This document shows positions 49,801-60,045 of a stretch of 64,000 nucleotides of DNA, in pieces (positions within the stretch are counted from its first letter, which is position 1; each line of letters starts with the position of its first letter). The notes below the pieces were generated by a model. It had not been told where the DNA came from, did no database searches, and saw only the letters and a list, made by a program, of their open reading frames with translations. Position numbers and translations under genes: made by a program. Source of the DNA: Rhinolophus ferrumequinum (Eukaryota > Chordata > Mammalia > Chiroptera > Rhinolophidae); contig NC_046293.1 in NCBI RefSeq assembly GCF_004115265.2, positions 26,174,173 to 26,238,172 on the forward strand, in the 5' to 3' direction.

Positions 49801-52585
49801 TTGCAATTACGTATTTTTAACCTTTTAAACTGCAATTACTTTTACACCAACCTGATATTTCACCTTCTGGGAGCAATAGGAATGAAAGAACTGCCACTGA
49901 GCTTGGGGAAATACAGAGTTCTACTAATCCAAACTTGCTCCTGGAGTCTCAAGCCCATATTTGAAACAAGCAAACCCAAATACTCACAATATATCTAAGA
50001 GGCACAAATTAAAGTTTTCCGGTAGACCTATATCGTTACATGTATCAAAAGCCTGTCATTAGCTTTGAAGCTTCTGAAAAAGAAATAATGAAAAACAATG
50101 CACTCTCTCATTAAAGATTTCCTTCATACCTGTATTTTGCAAAGATGTTGAAAAGATTTTTATTGTATTGCATCTGTTCTTTTCTGTTAAGAGTAAGGCC
50201 AGTTCCTTTTTACGCTGAATGGTTTTATTTTTGAGAATACCATATTCTAAAGTCTTATTTGTCAAAAGTTGCTCTTTTAAGTAGCTGTCATTTTGCATAT
50301 TCTGGTACTTTTGTCTGAGGTTCTGTAGAATTTCATCCTGCTGATGTTTTTCTTGAGTACACTGAAAAACTAAAATTAATAGAATACATATAATATAAAA
50401 ATGTAGTCATAATACTTAAATGTTGCAATTAAAAAAACAGAAAAAAAATCTCACTTTGACAATCAACCCATTTCATTACTTTAATTAGCAATTTGACATT
50501 TAAAAAGTAACACCTCAGTAAATTGACTAAAAAATGAAATATCAAACCTCTTGCTACTAGCAACTTAAGTGTATAATAAATAAAATAAGGTATCTGAATA
50601 AAATTATGATGGCAACACCTTACCATTCAATTTAATTTCTTTTTAATAATTAGCACATTATTTACAAATAGGAAACAAAGTAAAAACCATTCAGTCAACA
50701 GTTAGTAAACACATCTTCTGAGTATGAAAATCTACACTAAGAAACACGAAGAAATAGCACCATCATTATTAAATAGAATATCCATAGGAGAAAAGATGAA
50801 AATATAAATATGTCATTTTATCTGAGTGTAACATATTAGTGACTTTCTCTAAAGATATCAAGGAATTCAAATAAAAGATAAAAGTTGATGAATTCAAGAT
50901 TCTAACATCCATTAAAGAACCACTCATTTTACTAAATCATTTCTTCATTGTATTCTTAGAAAAATCAAGAGAAAACCATAAGTTCTTGTGAAAAGTTTTG
51001 TCTCAAAGAATGTATATCTAAGATTCACAATGATCTAAACTTCAAAGGCAGAATATTACTAAGTCCTGTATCAAAGGGAATATTACCATATGTTATACAA
51101 AATGAGGCAGCTCATTACAGCTGCAGAATCACTGGAATAGGAAAGTAAAGTGAAAATCACACTGGGATGTGTCAGGAAAAATCACCAAGAGAGAGCCATC
51201 TGGGACATTCCCTAATTATAGCCAGGAAATAATTGATGGTACATGGTTAATATCTACAAAATTAGTGGTTAGTGCTATGACTCAGACAGAAGGATGTATT
51301 TCAATTACTCACTCATTGTCCCCAGCACGATAACTGTCATCAATAGAAGTAAACAGAGGATCCCTAGAGTCCTTGAAATGAGATGCCAGGGTCCTGAAAA
51401 CTCTTTAAATAAAGAAGAAAATAATCATCAGGGATATAGCTTAGCCTATTACTAACCTTCACCTGGAATACCATTTGAAACTAAGAGACAAACGTTCTCT
51501 AAAAATTTTTACAAAATGATATCATACAAATTGATTTAAATTTGAGATACAGTAATTACAGTTTTAAGGTTTCAGAGTTCTGACATATACCCATTGTAGA
51601 AATCCTACATGAGAACAGTTCTATAGGATTTCAAAAGTATAGGCATCCCTTACAAAAGCAGAGGACAATAGGCACAACGCACATTTAAGAGAATCCACAC
51701 TGACGTGGGTACTCCTTGCTATGATCACAACCAATCATGGAGAGGAAACAAAAAGCAGTTACTATTCTTGAGACATTGGTAGCCAACAGTGGATATTCTG
51801 AAGCTGCCAATGTGATTGGGGTCCATCCTGAAAGATGTTTCAAGAAATCGACTTTCTTTTCTTTCTCATCAATTCTATTTTTCTCTAGACAATGCTATAT
51901 TTATCCTTGGGTGTTCTCAGTATATAAAAGCTGTATCTCTTATTATCACTACATTAAAACTATAAAAGTTATTCTCAATTTAGATTTTGTGACAATATTT
52001 GAAAGTAGAGAGAGAGAACAGAAAAATTAGAATGCCTCTTTTGATTTGAACATTTTGCAGCTTTATTGCCATTAAGCATCAGAAAATATTTCAGACACCT
52101 AAAATATCTTTTGTCTAAATAAAAGTGCATTTTTCATCTCTTAAACATTCTGTAAGACTTTTATTTCTCTAGGAAATGCAGTGTTTTCTTGAGTCTCTAG
52201 TCTGTTCTTTACTTTTAAAGGCCTCAAAAATTCCTCTGACCCAATTTGAATGAAAACACTCTGTTAGCTTCTCCAATTGAAAATAATTCATTGTTTTCTC
52301 CACACTCACAAACTTAGAAAAATTGAAATAAAAAAGACGTGCACTACTATGCCAATTACGGTTTTTGTATTACCATCTGAGAACCTGAAGTACAAATAGG
52401 AATTTTTTTTCAAATTTTAAGAGTTTGACAATGCATAAGAGACAGGTAAATCTAGACACTTAAAACATACCTTTGTCATCACTTTTCTCAGGCATTTGAG
52501 TACCACCAGGCCTTAATCTGTTTTGTGACTCTGAAGAAGACTGAAGAAATCTCGGGGTTGAATAAACTACTTCTTGATTGCTCAT
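43703..52585 (-). CDS. KLRA: KLRA/Ly49-like NK-cell lectin receptor, complete gene (6 coding exons)
   Basis: Homodimeric type II NK receptor family; mouse Ly49 proteins bind classical MHC-I or viral decoys. Coding exons in transcript order: 52471-52585, 51313-51402, 50130-50369, 48217-48347, 46505-46608, 43703-43865; they total 843 bases, 280 codons plus TGA. All borders are GT-AG with matching phases and I see no internal stop. Residues 1-38 are cytoplasmic and hold VVYSTP around Tyr8. The membrane segment is about 46-68 with Arg49 near its cytoplasmic end. A long K/E/L-rich stalk spans about 70-148. The CTLD begins at GCGMNCYYF and includes KIDDADE, YWIGLSFNGGEKKWEWID and CICEKR. The human counterpart KLRA1P (LY49L) is broken. 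The C terminus is longer than usual in the family. Whether it inhibits or activates is not decided by the sequence. Confidence 0.92.
44370..46060 (+). mobile_element. Possible old L1/HAL1 5' and ORF1 remnant in KLRA-like intron 5
   Basis: 45620-45990 resembles the LINE ORF1 region in base order (AATTCAAAAAGAAATCACTA, AAACAGAATTCCTAGACATA). 45060-45310 is GC-richer and unassigned. Tentative. Confidence 0.3.
46505..46608 (-). CDS. KLRA: KLRA-like coding exon 5: middle of the lectin-like domain
   Basis: A 104-base exon runs from a TTTATAG acceptor to a GTAAGT donor. It reads TFLQSKINRNMYWIGLSFN, then GGEKKWEWIDSGTSG. It corresponds to human KFLQ...CWVGLSYDNKKKDWAWID. Confidence 0.93.
47625..47795 (+). 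mobile_element. MIR SINE in KLRA-like intron 4
   Basis: GAAGCTGAGGCCCAGAGAGG, TTAAGTAATTTACCAAGGGT and CACCCAGCTAGTAAGTGCCA are close to the MIR core. Confidence 0.92.
48217..48347 (-). CDS. KLRA: KLRA-like coding exon 4: first part of the lectin-like domain
   Basis: A 131-base exon runs from TATTATAG to GTATCA. It reads DKLFEGCGMNCYYFTAES, then KTWTECKQICQNYGSSLLK and IDDADER. The conserved Ly49 block CYYF...TW..C...C....SLLKIDD is present. The donor follows CGG, which encodes Arg where human has Leu. Confidence 0.94.
48470..48552. mobile_element. MADE1-like mariner MITE, copy 2 (KLRA-like intron 3)
   Basis: AAGGTTGGTGCAAAAGTAAT then TGCGGTTT, and at the right CCGCAATCACTTTTGCACCA. A long palindrome lying next to an L1M tail. 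Confidence 0.92.
48575..49150 (+). mobile_element. L1M 3' end (KLRA-like intron 3)
   Basis: TGTTCATTGTAGCATTATTC, CAACAACATGGATGGACCTC, GCATGATTCCACTTATATAA and GAATGGTGGTTACCAAGGGC are L1M 3' blocks. Confidence 0.85.
49570..49610. repeat. (AC)n microsatellite
   Basis: Imperfect AC repeat in KLRA-like intron 3. Confidence 0.95.
49770..49857. mobile_element. MADE1-like mariner MITE, copy 3 (KLRA-like intron 3)
   Basis: TATTAGGTTTGTGCAAAAGT at the left and ATTACTTTTACACCAACCTG at the right; the middle has TTTTTGCAATTACG, closer to the MADE1 consensus than copies 1 and 2. Confidence 0.9.
50130..50369 (-). CDS. KLRA: KLRA-like coding exon 3: stalk
   Basis: A 240-base exon runs from TTTTAG to GTATGA. 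It begins IFQCTQEKHQQDEILQNL and includes MQNDSYLKEQLLTNKT, near identical to human MQNDSYLKEQLLRNKS. It is rich in Lys, Glu, Gln and Leu and is likely a coiled dimer stalk with one Cys near its start. Two NKT sequons are present. Confidence 0.95.
51313..51402 (-). CDS. KLRA: KLRA-like coding exon 2: transmembrane segment
   Basis: A 90-base exon runs from TTTAAAG to GTGAGT. It reads EFSGPWHLISRTLGILCLL, then LLMTVIVLGTM. The human form has WHLIAVTLGILCLLLL. The Arg in place of Val or Ile is at residue 49. Confidence 0.93.
52471..52585 (-). CDS. KLRA: KLRA-like coding exon 1: cytoplasmic tail
   Basis: The ATG at 52585-52583 sits two bases after a strong acceptor (TTTGTATTCTAG at about 52588), so the 5' leader must lie on one or more upstream exons, as known for Ly49 genes. 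It encodes 38 residues: MSNQEVVYSTPRFLQSSSES, then QNRLRPGGTQMPEKSDDK. The similarity to human LY49L (IYSTLRFLQSPSESQNRLRP) is strong. The donor is GTATGT. Confidence 0.95.
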
Positions 52586-52789
52586 CTCTAGAATACAAAG
52601 AGAAAGATGTTTTGCATTAAAACCTTTGCATTGGGATGATGTCTAAAGAAAATTTAAAATGTCAGTCTATAGGAACATACCAGAAATAAGAGTTATCTGT
52701 GTATGTCTGTCTGTGATGTGGGTGTGTGTTTATTAACTACTTCAAGTGCCTAAAGCACATAGACTGAGACTGATTTATATAAGAAATTT

Positions 52790-53183
52790 ATGTAAGATTA
52801 CTGCCATGATTATTAGAAAACACAGAAAAAAAATTCTTCCCCCCTTTTCCGCCTCTCCCCCACTCCAGTTTAAGCCGTTGTTTCTCGGTCTAGTTGTGTA
52901 GGACACAGCTCCCTGGCCCATGCTGGTATTATGAGACTTGCACTCCCCCTGGCTGAGGCAATTGGTCATCAGCTCACAGCAGCTCACAGCAGCTCGCTGC
53001 TCATGCAGCCCATAGCAGCCCACGGCAGCCCACGGCAGCCCACGGCAGCCCAGCTCCAGGGAGAGCCATTGTTCACAATCTTAGCTGAAGAGGGTGCAGC
53101 TCACTGGTCCATGTGGGAATCAAACCAGCGACCTTGGCATTAGGAGCACAGCGCTCCAACCACCTGAGCCACCGGGCTGGCCC
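52790..53183 (-). mobile_element. Bat tRNA-derived SINE (VES/Rhin-1 type) with internal tandem units
   Basis: On the minus strand the head reads GGGCCAGCCCGGTGGCTC, GGTGGTTGGAGCGCTGTG, and GGTTTGATTCCCACATGG (pol III B-box-like), the mark of chiropteran tRNA SINEs. The body holds four or five copies of a GGGCTGCCGT unit (about 53009-53050) and AGCTGCTGTG units. AGAAATTT occurs on both flanks (52781 and 53184) and may be the target-site duplication. Confidence 0.85.
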
Positions 53184-53419
53184 AGAAATTTTGTTTTTAA
53201 TGTACTAATAGATTGAATAGGCTGGGTCCTATTCACCTAGGCAATCTAGCTCAAAATGTTTAACATACATATACAAATGTTAGGCCAAATGACTGAAACA
53301 CCTTTAAAATTATTTATTCAAAAAACAAAATTCTACATTTTTGAAATTCTGAAAAAAATAAATACTTTGGCTTAAAAAAACAATATTCACATTCAGATCT
53401 ATATATAAATATTAAAAAG

Positions 53420-56400
53420 TTCTCAGTTCCAGACAAGATGGCAGAGTAGGTAAAAGCTATGCCTGCCTCCTCTCACAACCACATCAAAATTACAGCTAAA
53501 CTACAGATAAACCATTATTGAGAATTGTCTGAAGTCCGCTGGACAGAAGTCCTATAATTAAGGATATACAGAAGAAGCCACATCAAGACTGGAAGGAGAG
53601 GCAGAGACACTGAATGTGCTGCCCCACAACTGCATGTGACCATTAAACATTGGGAGGGGTATCTTGGCTGTGGAGGTCCCCCCTGAGGAGCAAGGGGTCC
53701 CAGGCCCACACCAGGCTCCCCAGTCCACATTTCTAGTGCCAGGAAAAGAAGTCCCCACAATTTCTGGACATGAAAACCAGCAGAGATTATGGTTGAGTGA
53801 GACGGAGGTTCACTGGAGTACCAGGCATTCCTCTTAAAGGACCCACACATGGACTCACTTGCTCTGAGCTCCAACACTAAGACAGTAGCTCAAAAGGCAG
53901 CAGGGACATACGGGGAGGAACTGAATTATCTGGCTTCAGGACAAAGACTGGAAGGGCAGCTTTCTCATAGACAGAAGTGCTGGAAGAAGCCATTATTCCT
54001 TTGTTGAGCCCTTCCCCCTCCCAGTGTGCACATGCAGTCAGGTGCCATATCTGAGTCTCCATCGACCTGGCTAACACCATCCGCCCCACCATGGTGATTC
54101 CCTGATACCCTGATCCACCCAACTTTTGGAACCACCCAAGCCACTTTCAATGACTTTTCCATACTAATGGCCTGTCTTGGATCATGCTGAGGACTTTCCT
54201 AAAATCTCTCAAAGGCTCACAAACCCCAAATAAGCAGCATCTAGCCTTGGCATGCCCTCTTAAACGGCCCTAAGTTTGGCACTAGCAGCAGCCAGCCTCA
54301 GTTTGTAACACAGCCTTTCCCAATCACCATCAAGCCAGCACAAGTGGAAACCATCTGCAGATCAATTTTTAGCTCATACCAAGGGGCCATAGACAGGATA
54401 CAGTAAGCAGCTGAATTTGGCCTGCAACACAGATCCTCCCAAGAGGCCCCAGAACCAGTACACCCAATGGCCAGCTTCAGATCACACCAGAGCACTACCC
54501 AACCACCTCCAAAAAAAAACATGCCCAAAGGGCAGACTCAGCAGGCACCAGAGCCTCGCTAAAGTGAATCCTGCTCTATAAAGTCAGCCCCTGTACAACA
54601 GCTCCTTTACAGTAGTTACAGCCAGTCCTCATAAACAATCAGCCTGAGAGTCAATTCCTCCCCCTGATGTGCAAACAGCAACCAAGGTTCAACTGCAACA
54701 GGAGGGCACACAAAACCCACACAAGAGACACACCTGGAATACCCAGCTCTGATGACCAGGTAGACTGCACAACTGGGCTCCATGGGATACCTATTACATA
54801 AGCCCACCCTACTAAGACCAGATGACACAGCAGCTCTACCTAATACATAGAAACACAAACAGGGAGGTAGACAAAATGAGGAGACAAAGAAACATGTCCA
54901 AAATGAAAGATCAGAACAAAGACCAGAAAAAGAACTAAACAAAACAGAGAACAAGTAATCTACCAGATGCAGAGTTCAAAACACTGGTTATAAGGATGTT
55001 TCATGATCTCAGTGAGAACTTCAACAAAGAGATAGAAAATATAAGAACCAGTCAGAAACGAAGAATATAATAACTGAAATGAACACATTAGAGGAAATCA
55101 ACAGTAGATTAGATGAAACAGAGGATTGAATCAGCGATTTGGAAAATAAGATAGCAGAAAACATCCAATCAGAATAGCAAAAAGAAAAAAGAATCGAAAA
55201 CAAAAAAAAAAAATGAGGACAGTTTAAGGGGCCTCTGGAACAACATGAAGCATACCAATATTTGCATCATAAGGGTACCAGAAGGAGAAGAGAGGGAGCA
55301 AGAAATTGAAAACCTATTTGAAGAAATAATAACAGAAAACTTCCCTAACCTGGTAAAGGAAATAGACATACCAGCCCAGAAAGCACAGAGTCCCAAATAA
55401 GATGAATGCAAAGAGGCCCACAGCAAGACACAACATAATTAAATGCCAAAGGTTAAAAACAAAGAGAAAAATTTAAAAGCCACCAGAGAAAAGTAGTTAG
55501 TTACCTACAAGGGAGTTCCCATCAGACTATCAGCTGGTTCCTCAACACAAACTTTGCAGGCAAGAAGGGAGAGGCACAAAAGATTCAAAATGATGAAATG
55601 CAAAGACCTACAACCAAGATTACTCTACCCAGCAAAGCTATTATTTAGAATTGAAGGACAAATAGAGCTTCCCAAACAAGAAAAAGCTAAAGGAGCTAAT
55701 CAACATCAAACCAGTAGTACAAGAAATGTTAAAGGGACTTCTTTAAAAAAAAAGATAAAAAAATATAAATAATAAATGTCAATAACTGCATATCTATTAA
55801 CAATTACTTGAAATGTAAATAGATTAAACATTCCAATCAAAAGACACAGGGTGGCTGAGTGGATAAGAAAACAAAACCTTAACATATACTGCCTACAAGA
55901 GACTCACTTCAGAACAATAGACACACACAGACTGAAAGTAAAGGGATGGAAAAGATATTTAATGAAAATGGAAACCAAAAATTTTTAAAAAGCTGGGTAG
56001 CAATACTTATACCACACAAAATAGACTTTAAAATAAAAGCTATAACAACAGACAAAGAAGGATCCAGTAATCTCACATCTGGGTATTTATCTGAAGAAAC
56101 TCAAAACACTACTTTAAAAAGACATACCGTATGCATCCGTATGTTCATTGCAGCATTATTTGCAATAGCCAAGATATGGAAATAACCTAAGTGTCCATCA
56201 ATCAATAGATGAATGGATAAAGAAGAAGTGGTACATATATATTATAAAACATTACTCAGCCATAAAAAAGAATAAAATCTGACCATCTGCAACATGGATG
56301 GACCTAGAGGGTTTTATGCTAAGTGAAATAAGTCAGACAGAGAAAGACAAATACCATATAATTTCACTTATATGTGGAATCTAAAAATCAAAATATACCA

Positions 56401-56712
56401 ATAAATAAAGAGAAACAAACTCATAGATACAGAGAACATTTTGATGGTTGCCAGATCGGAGTAGGGTAAGGGGATGGATGAGAAAGGGACAGGGATTGAG
56501 TACAAATTGGCACTTACAATAGTCATGGGGATGTAAAATATAGCATAGGGAATATGGTCAATAATATTATAACAACTATGTATGGTGTCAAGTGGATACT
56601 AGATTTATTAGGGTGATACTTTTTAAGTTATCTAACTACTGTGTTGTACACCTGAAACTAATATAATAGTCTATGTCAACTGTAATTGAAAAATAAAAAT
56701 TATTTTAAAAAA
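53420..56712 (+). mobile_element. L1 with both ends present but most of ORF2 missing
   Basis: 5' UTR: ACAAGATGGCAGAGTAGGTA, then ATGCCTGCCTCCTCTCACAA. ORF1 region at about 54880-55750 (GAGTTCAAAACACTGGTTAT, AACATGAAGCATACCAATAT). Start of ORF2 endonuclease at about 55800-56065 (MEKIFNENGNQK, VAILIPHKIDFKIKA). At about 56065-56080 it jumps to the 3' region (CTGGGTATTTATCTGAAGAA) and ends in an L1MA-type tail (GTTGTACACCTGAAACTAAT). About 3 kb of ORF2 is absent. Confidence 0.9.
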
Positions 56713-57600
56713 TGTTCTCACATTGTTTTCAATTATAACATGACTTTACCAGAGTGTTTCCCAAAGTGTATACTATACACCATCTGCAAAAGAATTATTT
56801 GAGAGTTAACATTGCAGATTGGTTAACTCTCCAGATTCCAGTGCCCCATGCAAGATGTACTGAATAAGAATCTTTTACATTGGAGCCAATACCTGTATAT
56901 TTAATCCCAAATGATTGTATGTACATTACAATTTTAGAAAGAATTTTCTAGTGTATGATGTTGCCATAGAAGTCTATGTTAAAATAAAATTTTCAATAGG
57001 CAGTCATTAGGTAATATCCATAAAGGATTCAAGCTATTAATAGATATCAATATAAAAAGAAATTATTAAATAATAAATATTTAAAATGTACCTTGCTTCT
57101 TACATTAATCAATATGAAAAGATGATATCCAGGAAACAGAAAATATGAAAAACAAATTGCACATATAACTTTATTCTTTAAAAAAATCGTTTAAGTTGCA
57201 AAATTTTCTAAACTTAACTATTCATATTTTCTCCCATTTCCTAAAGAAGAGGAGTCTTTTCTATTACAGAATCCTTCAAGATGGATAAGGTAATATGTAA
57301 ATCATTAGGTCCAAATTAAAAGGAATTAACCCCCAAATCCGTCTTACTTTGATAACACAAAGCACAAATCGTGGCATATTTTAAAATACAAAAACTACTG
57401 CTGAACTACAGGTTTCGCATTTCTTTCAAAGTTAATGCAATTCCAATGCAATCAATCTAGAACGCTTTCCTATCAACCCCATACTCAGGCCGAGTCATTT
57501 GTAATAAAGTAACATATTCCCAGAATCTTTTTTCCTCAGAATCTTTTCTTTATAAATGGGACTAATAGGATATTCAGGCACAAAGATCTGAGAGAATAAA
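56712..57600. other. Intergenic DNA, nothing recognised
   Basis: AT-rich sequence between the L1 tail and the candidate exon at 57613; no supported element. Confidence 0.35.
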
Positions 57601-57612
57601 AGTCTCTGTTAC

Positions 57613-57715
57613 CTGGATCTGTGCCAAGCAGTGATGCTGGTGGAGAAAGCTGACCCAAAAATGAGGCGGGAGAAGTTGGCCTCTCCGATTCTGGCTCCCC
57701 TGGGGGCGTGAGGGG
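57613..57715 (-). other. Candidate spliced exon, possibly a 5' leader exon of the KLRA-like gene
   Basis: On the minus strand a strong acceptor (TTTCTGCCTTCCGTCTTACAG) precedes a 103-base GC-richer segment that ends CCAG before a GTAACA donor. The segment stands out from AT-rich surroundings. It is open in one frame (PLTPPGEPESERPTSPASFL, then GQLSPPASLLGTDP), which resembles no family I recognise. It lies about 5 kb upstream of the KLRA-like start exon, which itself needs an upstream leader exon. It could equally be an exon of an unrelated transcript or a chance pairing of splice-like signals. Confidence 0.35.
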
Positions 57716-57719
57716 CTGT

Positions 57720-58395
57720 AAGACGGAAGGCAGAAATGAATTGCCTCTGAATAGAACTCCAACTCAAAAATTTCTGCCCCTCCTCTTGACCAAAGTGATA
57801 AAGGAAATTGTATGATGAAAGCTGATATTGACAGTGAAGGAAAGATGGCCATGAGCTACATGTTCCTCCATTTCAAGTAACCAACTACTTAGTAGTCTGC
57901 AAAATTGCGTTTAAAATCAACATTTGGGGACTTAAAACATAAAGGAACACAGCTTTCAAAAAACAAGAACTCATATCTTTAACAAAAACGAGCATATCTA
58001 AAAGAAACTACTAGTAAAAACAAATGATTAAAATGAAAATGTATAAATATGTATCTGTACATACACATAAGAAATATCATGACATTTCTTTGACTCAAAT
58101 AGTCTGCCAGAAACTTTCCTTTGTATGTTACTATTTACAAAAAAAAGATCATTTCTTGTTTCCATTATGTTTATTGCAGATAAATGTATGTAGAAATTAT
58201 TTTAAAACATCCATAACTCGACTACAAAATTTTTTGTTTATTCTTCTAGTCTTTTATCTGTATATGACCAAAATTTGTTTTATCTGTTTACTATCAGTGT
58301 TGGTGTCACTTCACACACAATGTTTTTGATCTATTATTTTCTAATAAATGTTTCCTCATTTAAAAATATTGGTCTAAATGTGATTTTCAAAACCA
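57720..58395. other. AT-rich intergenic DNA, nothing recognised
   Basis: A 101-codon plus frame at 58024-58329 is Cys/Tyr/Leu-rich with no domain I recognise; it is best explained by AT-rich composition. Confidence 0.35.
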
Positions 58396-58399
58396 TATA

Positions 58400-58720
58400 G
58401 TTATTACCCACATGGATTATATCATAATTTATTTAGGTAATCCCCTACTGTGTGACATGTAGGTTGTTTCCAATTTTTTGCTAGTATAAAAAATATGTGG
58501 CTTGTACTTTTCAACATTTTCTTAGGAAAATTTTTTAACATGAAATTGGGGGTCAAAGGGTATATAAAGAACTTTGATGCATATTACCAAATGCCCTCCA
58601 GAAAAGTTGTTCCATTTACACACCACTAGTTGTGTGTAAAAATGTTCACATTTGAATTTTTTTTAAGAAGAGATACTAATTATTCCTGTATTTGAGTTTT
58701 GTCCACGAATATTACTTCAT
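58400..58720 (-). mobile_element. Old L1 3' region
   Basis: GTAGGTTGTTTCCAATTTTT, GGGGGTCAAAGGGTATATAA and CCAAATGCCCTCCAGAAAAG are the antisense of old L1 3' blocks. Confidence 0.75.
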
Positions 58721-59640
58721 AAATACGCGTTATCGTCAACCTACCAGCTAAAAGAAATACATTTCTATAACTTGGTTTCTATGAGCCAAACCCTCTGAGA
58801 CTATACCCAAATCTCTCATTGAGGTTCACTTTCTTTTCATAAGGCCCTGCCAATCTTCTGACATACAGTTCTATGAAATCAGTTTAAATTGCTCTTCAAA
58901 TCAGATGATTGTGGTTAACGTGGAGTGTGGGGGAAGAGGAGTGAGGTGGGGAACAGAAGGGGAAATTGCTTATGCAGGAACAAACCCACCCCTATTTCAA
59001 CAGGCTCTGACCAAATTCTTTGCTTCTTCTTTTCTTCCTTTACCAACCTCTAGCCACCATTAAACCATCGTGCTTGGGATGGCCTCCCCATTCTTCAGTT
59101 TGCTCATGTCTGCCCCCTCTCCTCCAAACTACTTATAAACAGTCTACTGAATGTACTAAACACTAGGACCCCAGTCGAGGTTATGCTGCCCCTTGTTTGG
59201 CCCTCAGTGGGCCCACTTCTGTCCCCCAATGCGATCCTTAGTGTCTGAATCACCACTGAGGTCTGCCACTTTCATCATGTGCAACAGTGAACTGAAATGT
59301 CTCTCAGAGTTGAATTGCATTCAATCATGTAAGCAAAGTTTCGTGGAATCTGGACACTTCAAGAATACTTGCTGCCAGTCATTTTCTTCTCTTTGCCCTT
59401 GTCTTGGATTGGCTTCATCAGTCTCAAAACAGAGAAAGGTCCCTACCTTCTATACCAATGCCAAAAATAGATGACAGATGATAGATACATAGATACATAG
59501 ATAGATACGTAGATAGATATGAGTAGATGAAGTTCTTCTGCTGAGAGGAGATAAAGAGTGAGGGTGGGAGAAGTAGTAATGACTGTGGAAAAGGTGGCAG
59601 TATTTGGGGACCTACTGTATGTATAACCATACTGAAACTT
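58720..59640. other. Intergenic DNA, no gene recognised
   Basis: A moderately GC-richer stretch at 58915-59420 carries a 93-codon plus frame (59193-59474) with no domain. Confidence 0.35.
59466..59522. repeat. (GATA)n microsatellite
   Basis: Imperfect ATAGATAC and GATA units. Confidence 0.93.
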
Positions 59641-59644
59641 CCCA

Positions 59645-59790
59645 ACACCGACAGCTGTTTCTTATTGTCCCCATTTTACAAATGAAAACATTAATATTAA
59701 GAGGTTAACTGACCTGCCAAAGGACACATTATTGCTAATTCTTGATCCATGTTTAACATAGGCTTCACTAATACACTGAGCACAGACGGA
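59645..59790 (+). mobile_element. MIR SINE fragment
   Basis: TTGTCCCCATTTTACAAATG, AAGAGGTTAACTGACCTGCC and AAGGACACATTATTGCTAAT follow MIR sense order. Confidence 0.7.
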
Positions 59791-59824
59791 CTATGGATTT
59801 AGAAGGGCCTGGATTTTCAAACCT

Positions 59825-60045
59825 CTCGCCACAAAGCATGAATTCTGGACCCAGGCAGATCTGGCTTGAAACGTCAGCCCCAGCTTAAATATGTGGCTTG
59901 AGGCAAGTCACTCAACTTCTCTAAACCTTCGGATTCACCAGAGTAAAACAGTGATATTTGCCTTCCAAGGTTGCTGTGAGGATTAAATGAGATAGAAAGT
60001 TCCTAACCAGACCTGGCAAATACTATAGAGTAGGCTTTTTATTAA
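59825..60045 (-). mobile_element. MIR SINE
   Basis: GACCCAGGCAGATCTGGCTT, GAGGCAAGTCACTCAACTTC, GGTTGCTGTGAGGATTAAAT and ACCAGACCTGGCAAATACTA are in MIR antisense order. Confidence 0.85.

Noticed and set aside
51737-52030. 97-codon plus-strand frame as an antisense gene in KLRA-like intron 1
   Set aside because: No domain, no splice context, and low-complexity second half.
53009-53050. GGGCTGCCGT tandem as an independent minisatellite
   Set aside because: It lies wholly inside the VES-type SINE and is part of that element.
53515-54162. Several 60-120 codon minus-strand frames as genes
   Set aside because: They lie antisense in the GC-richer 5' UTR of the L1 that starts at 53420.
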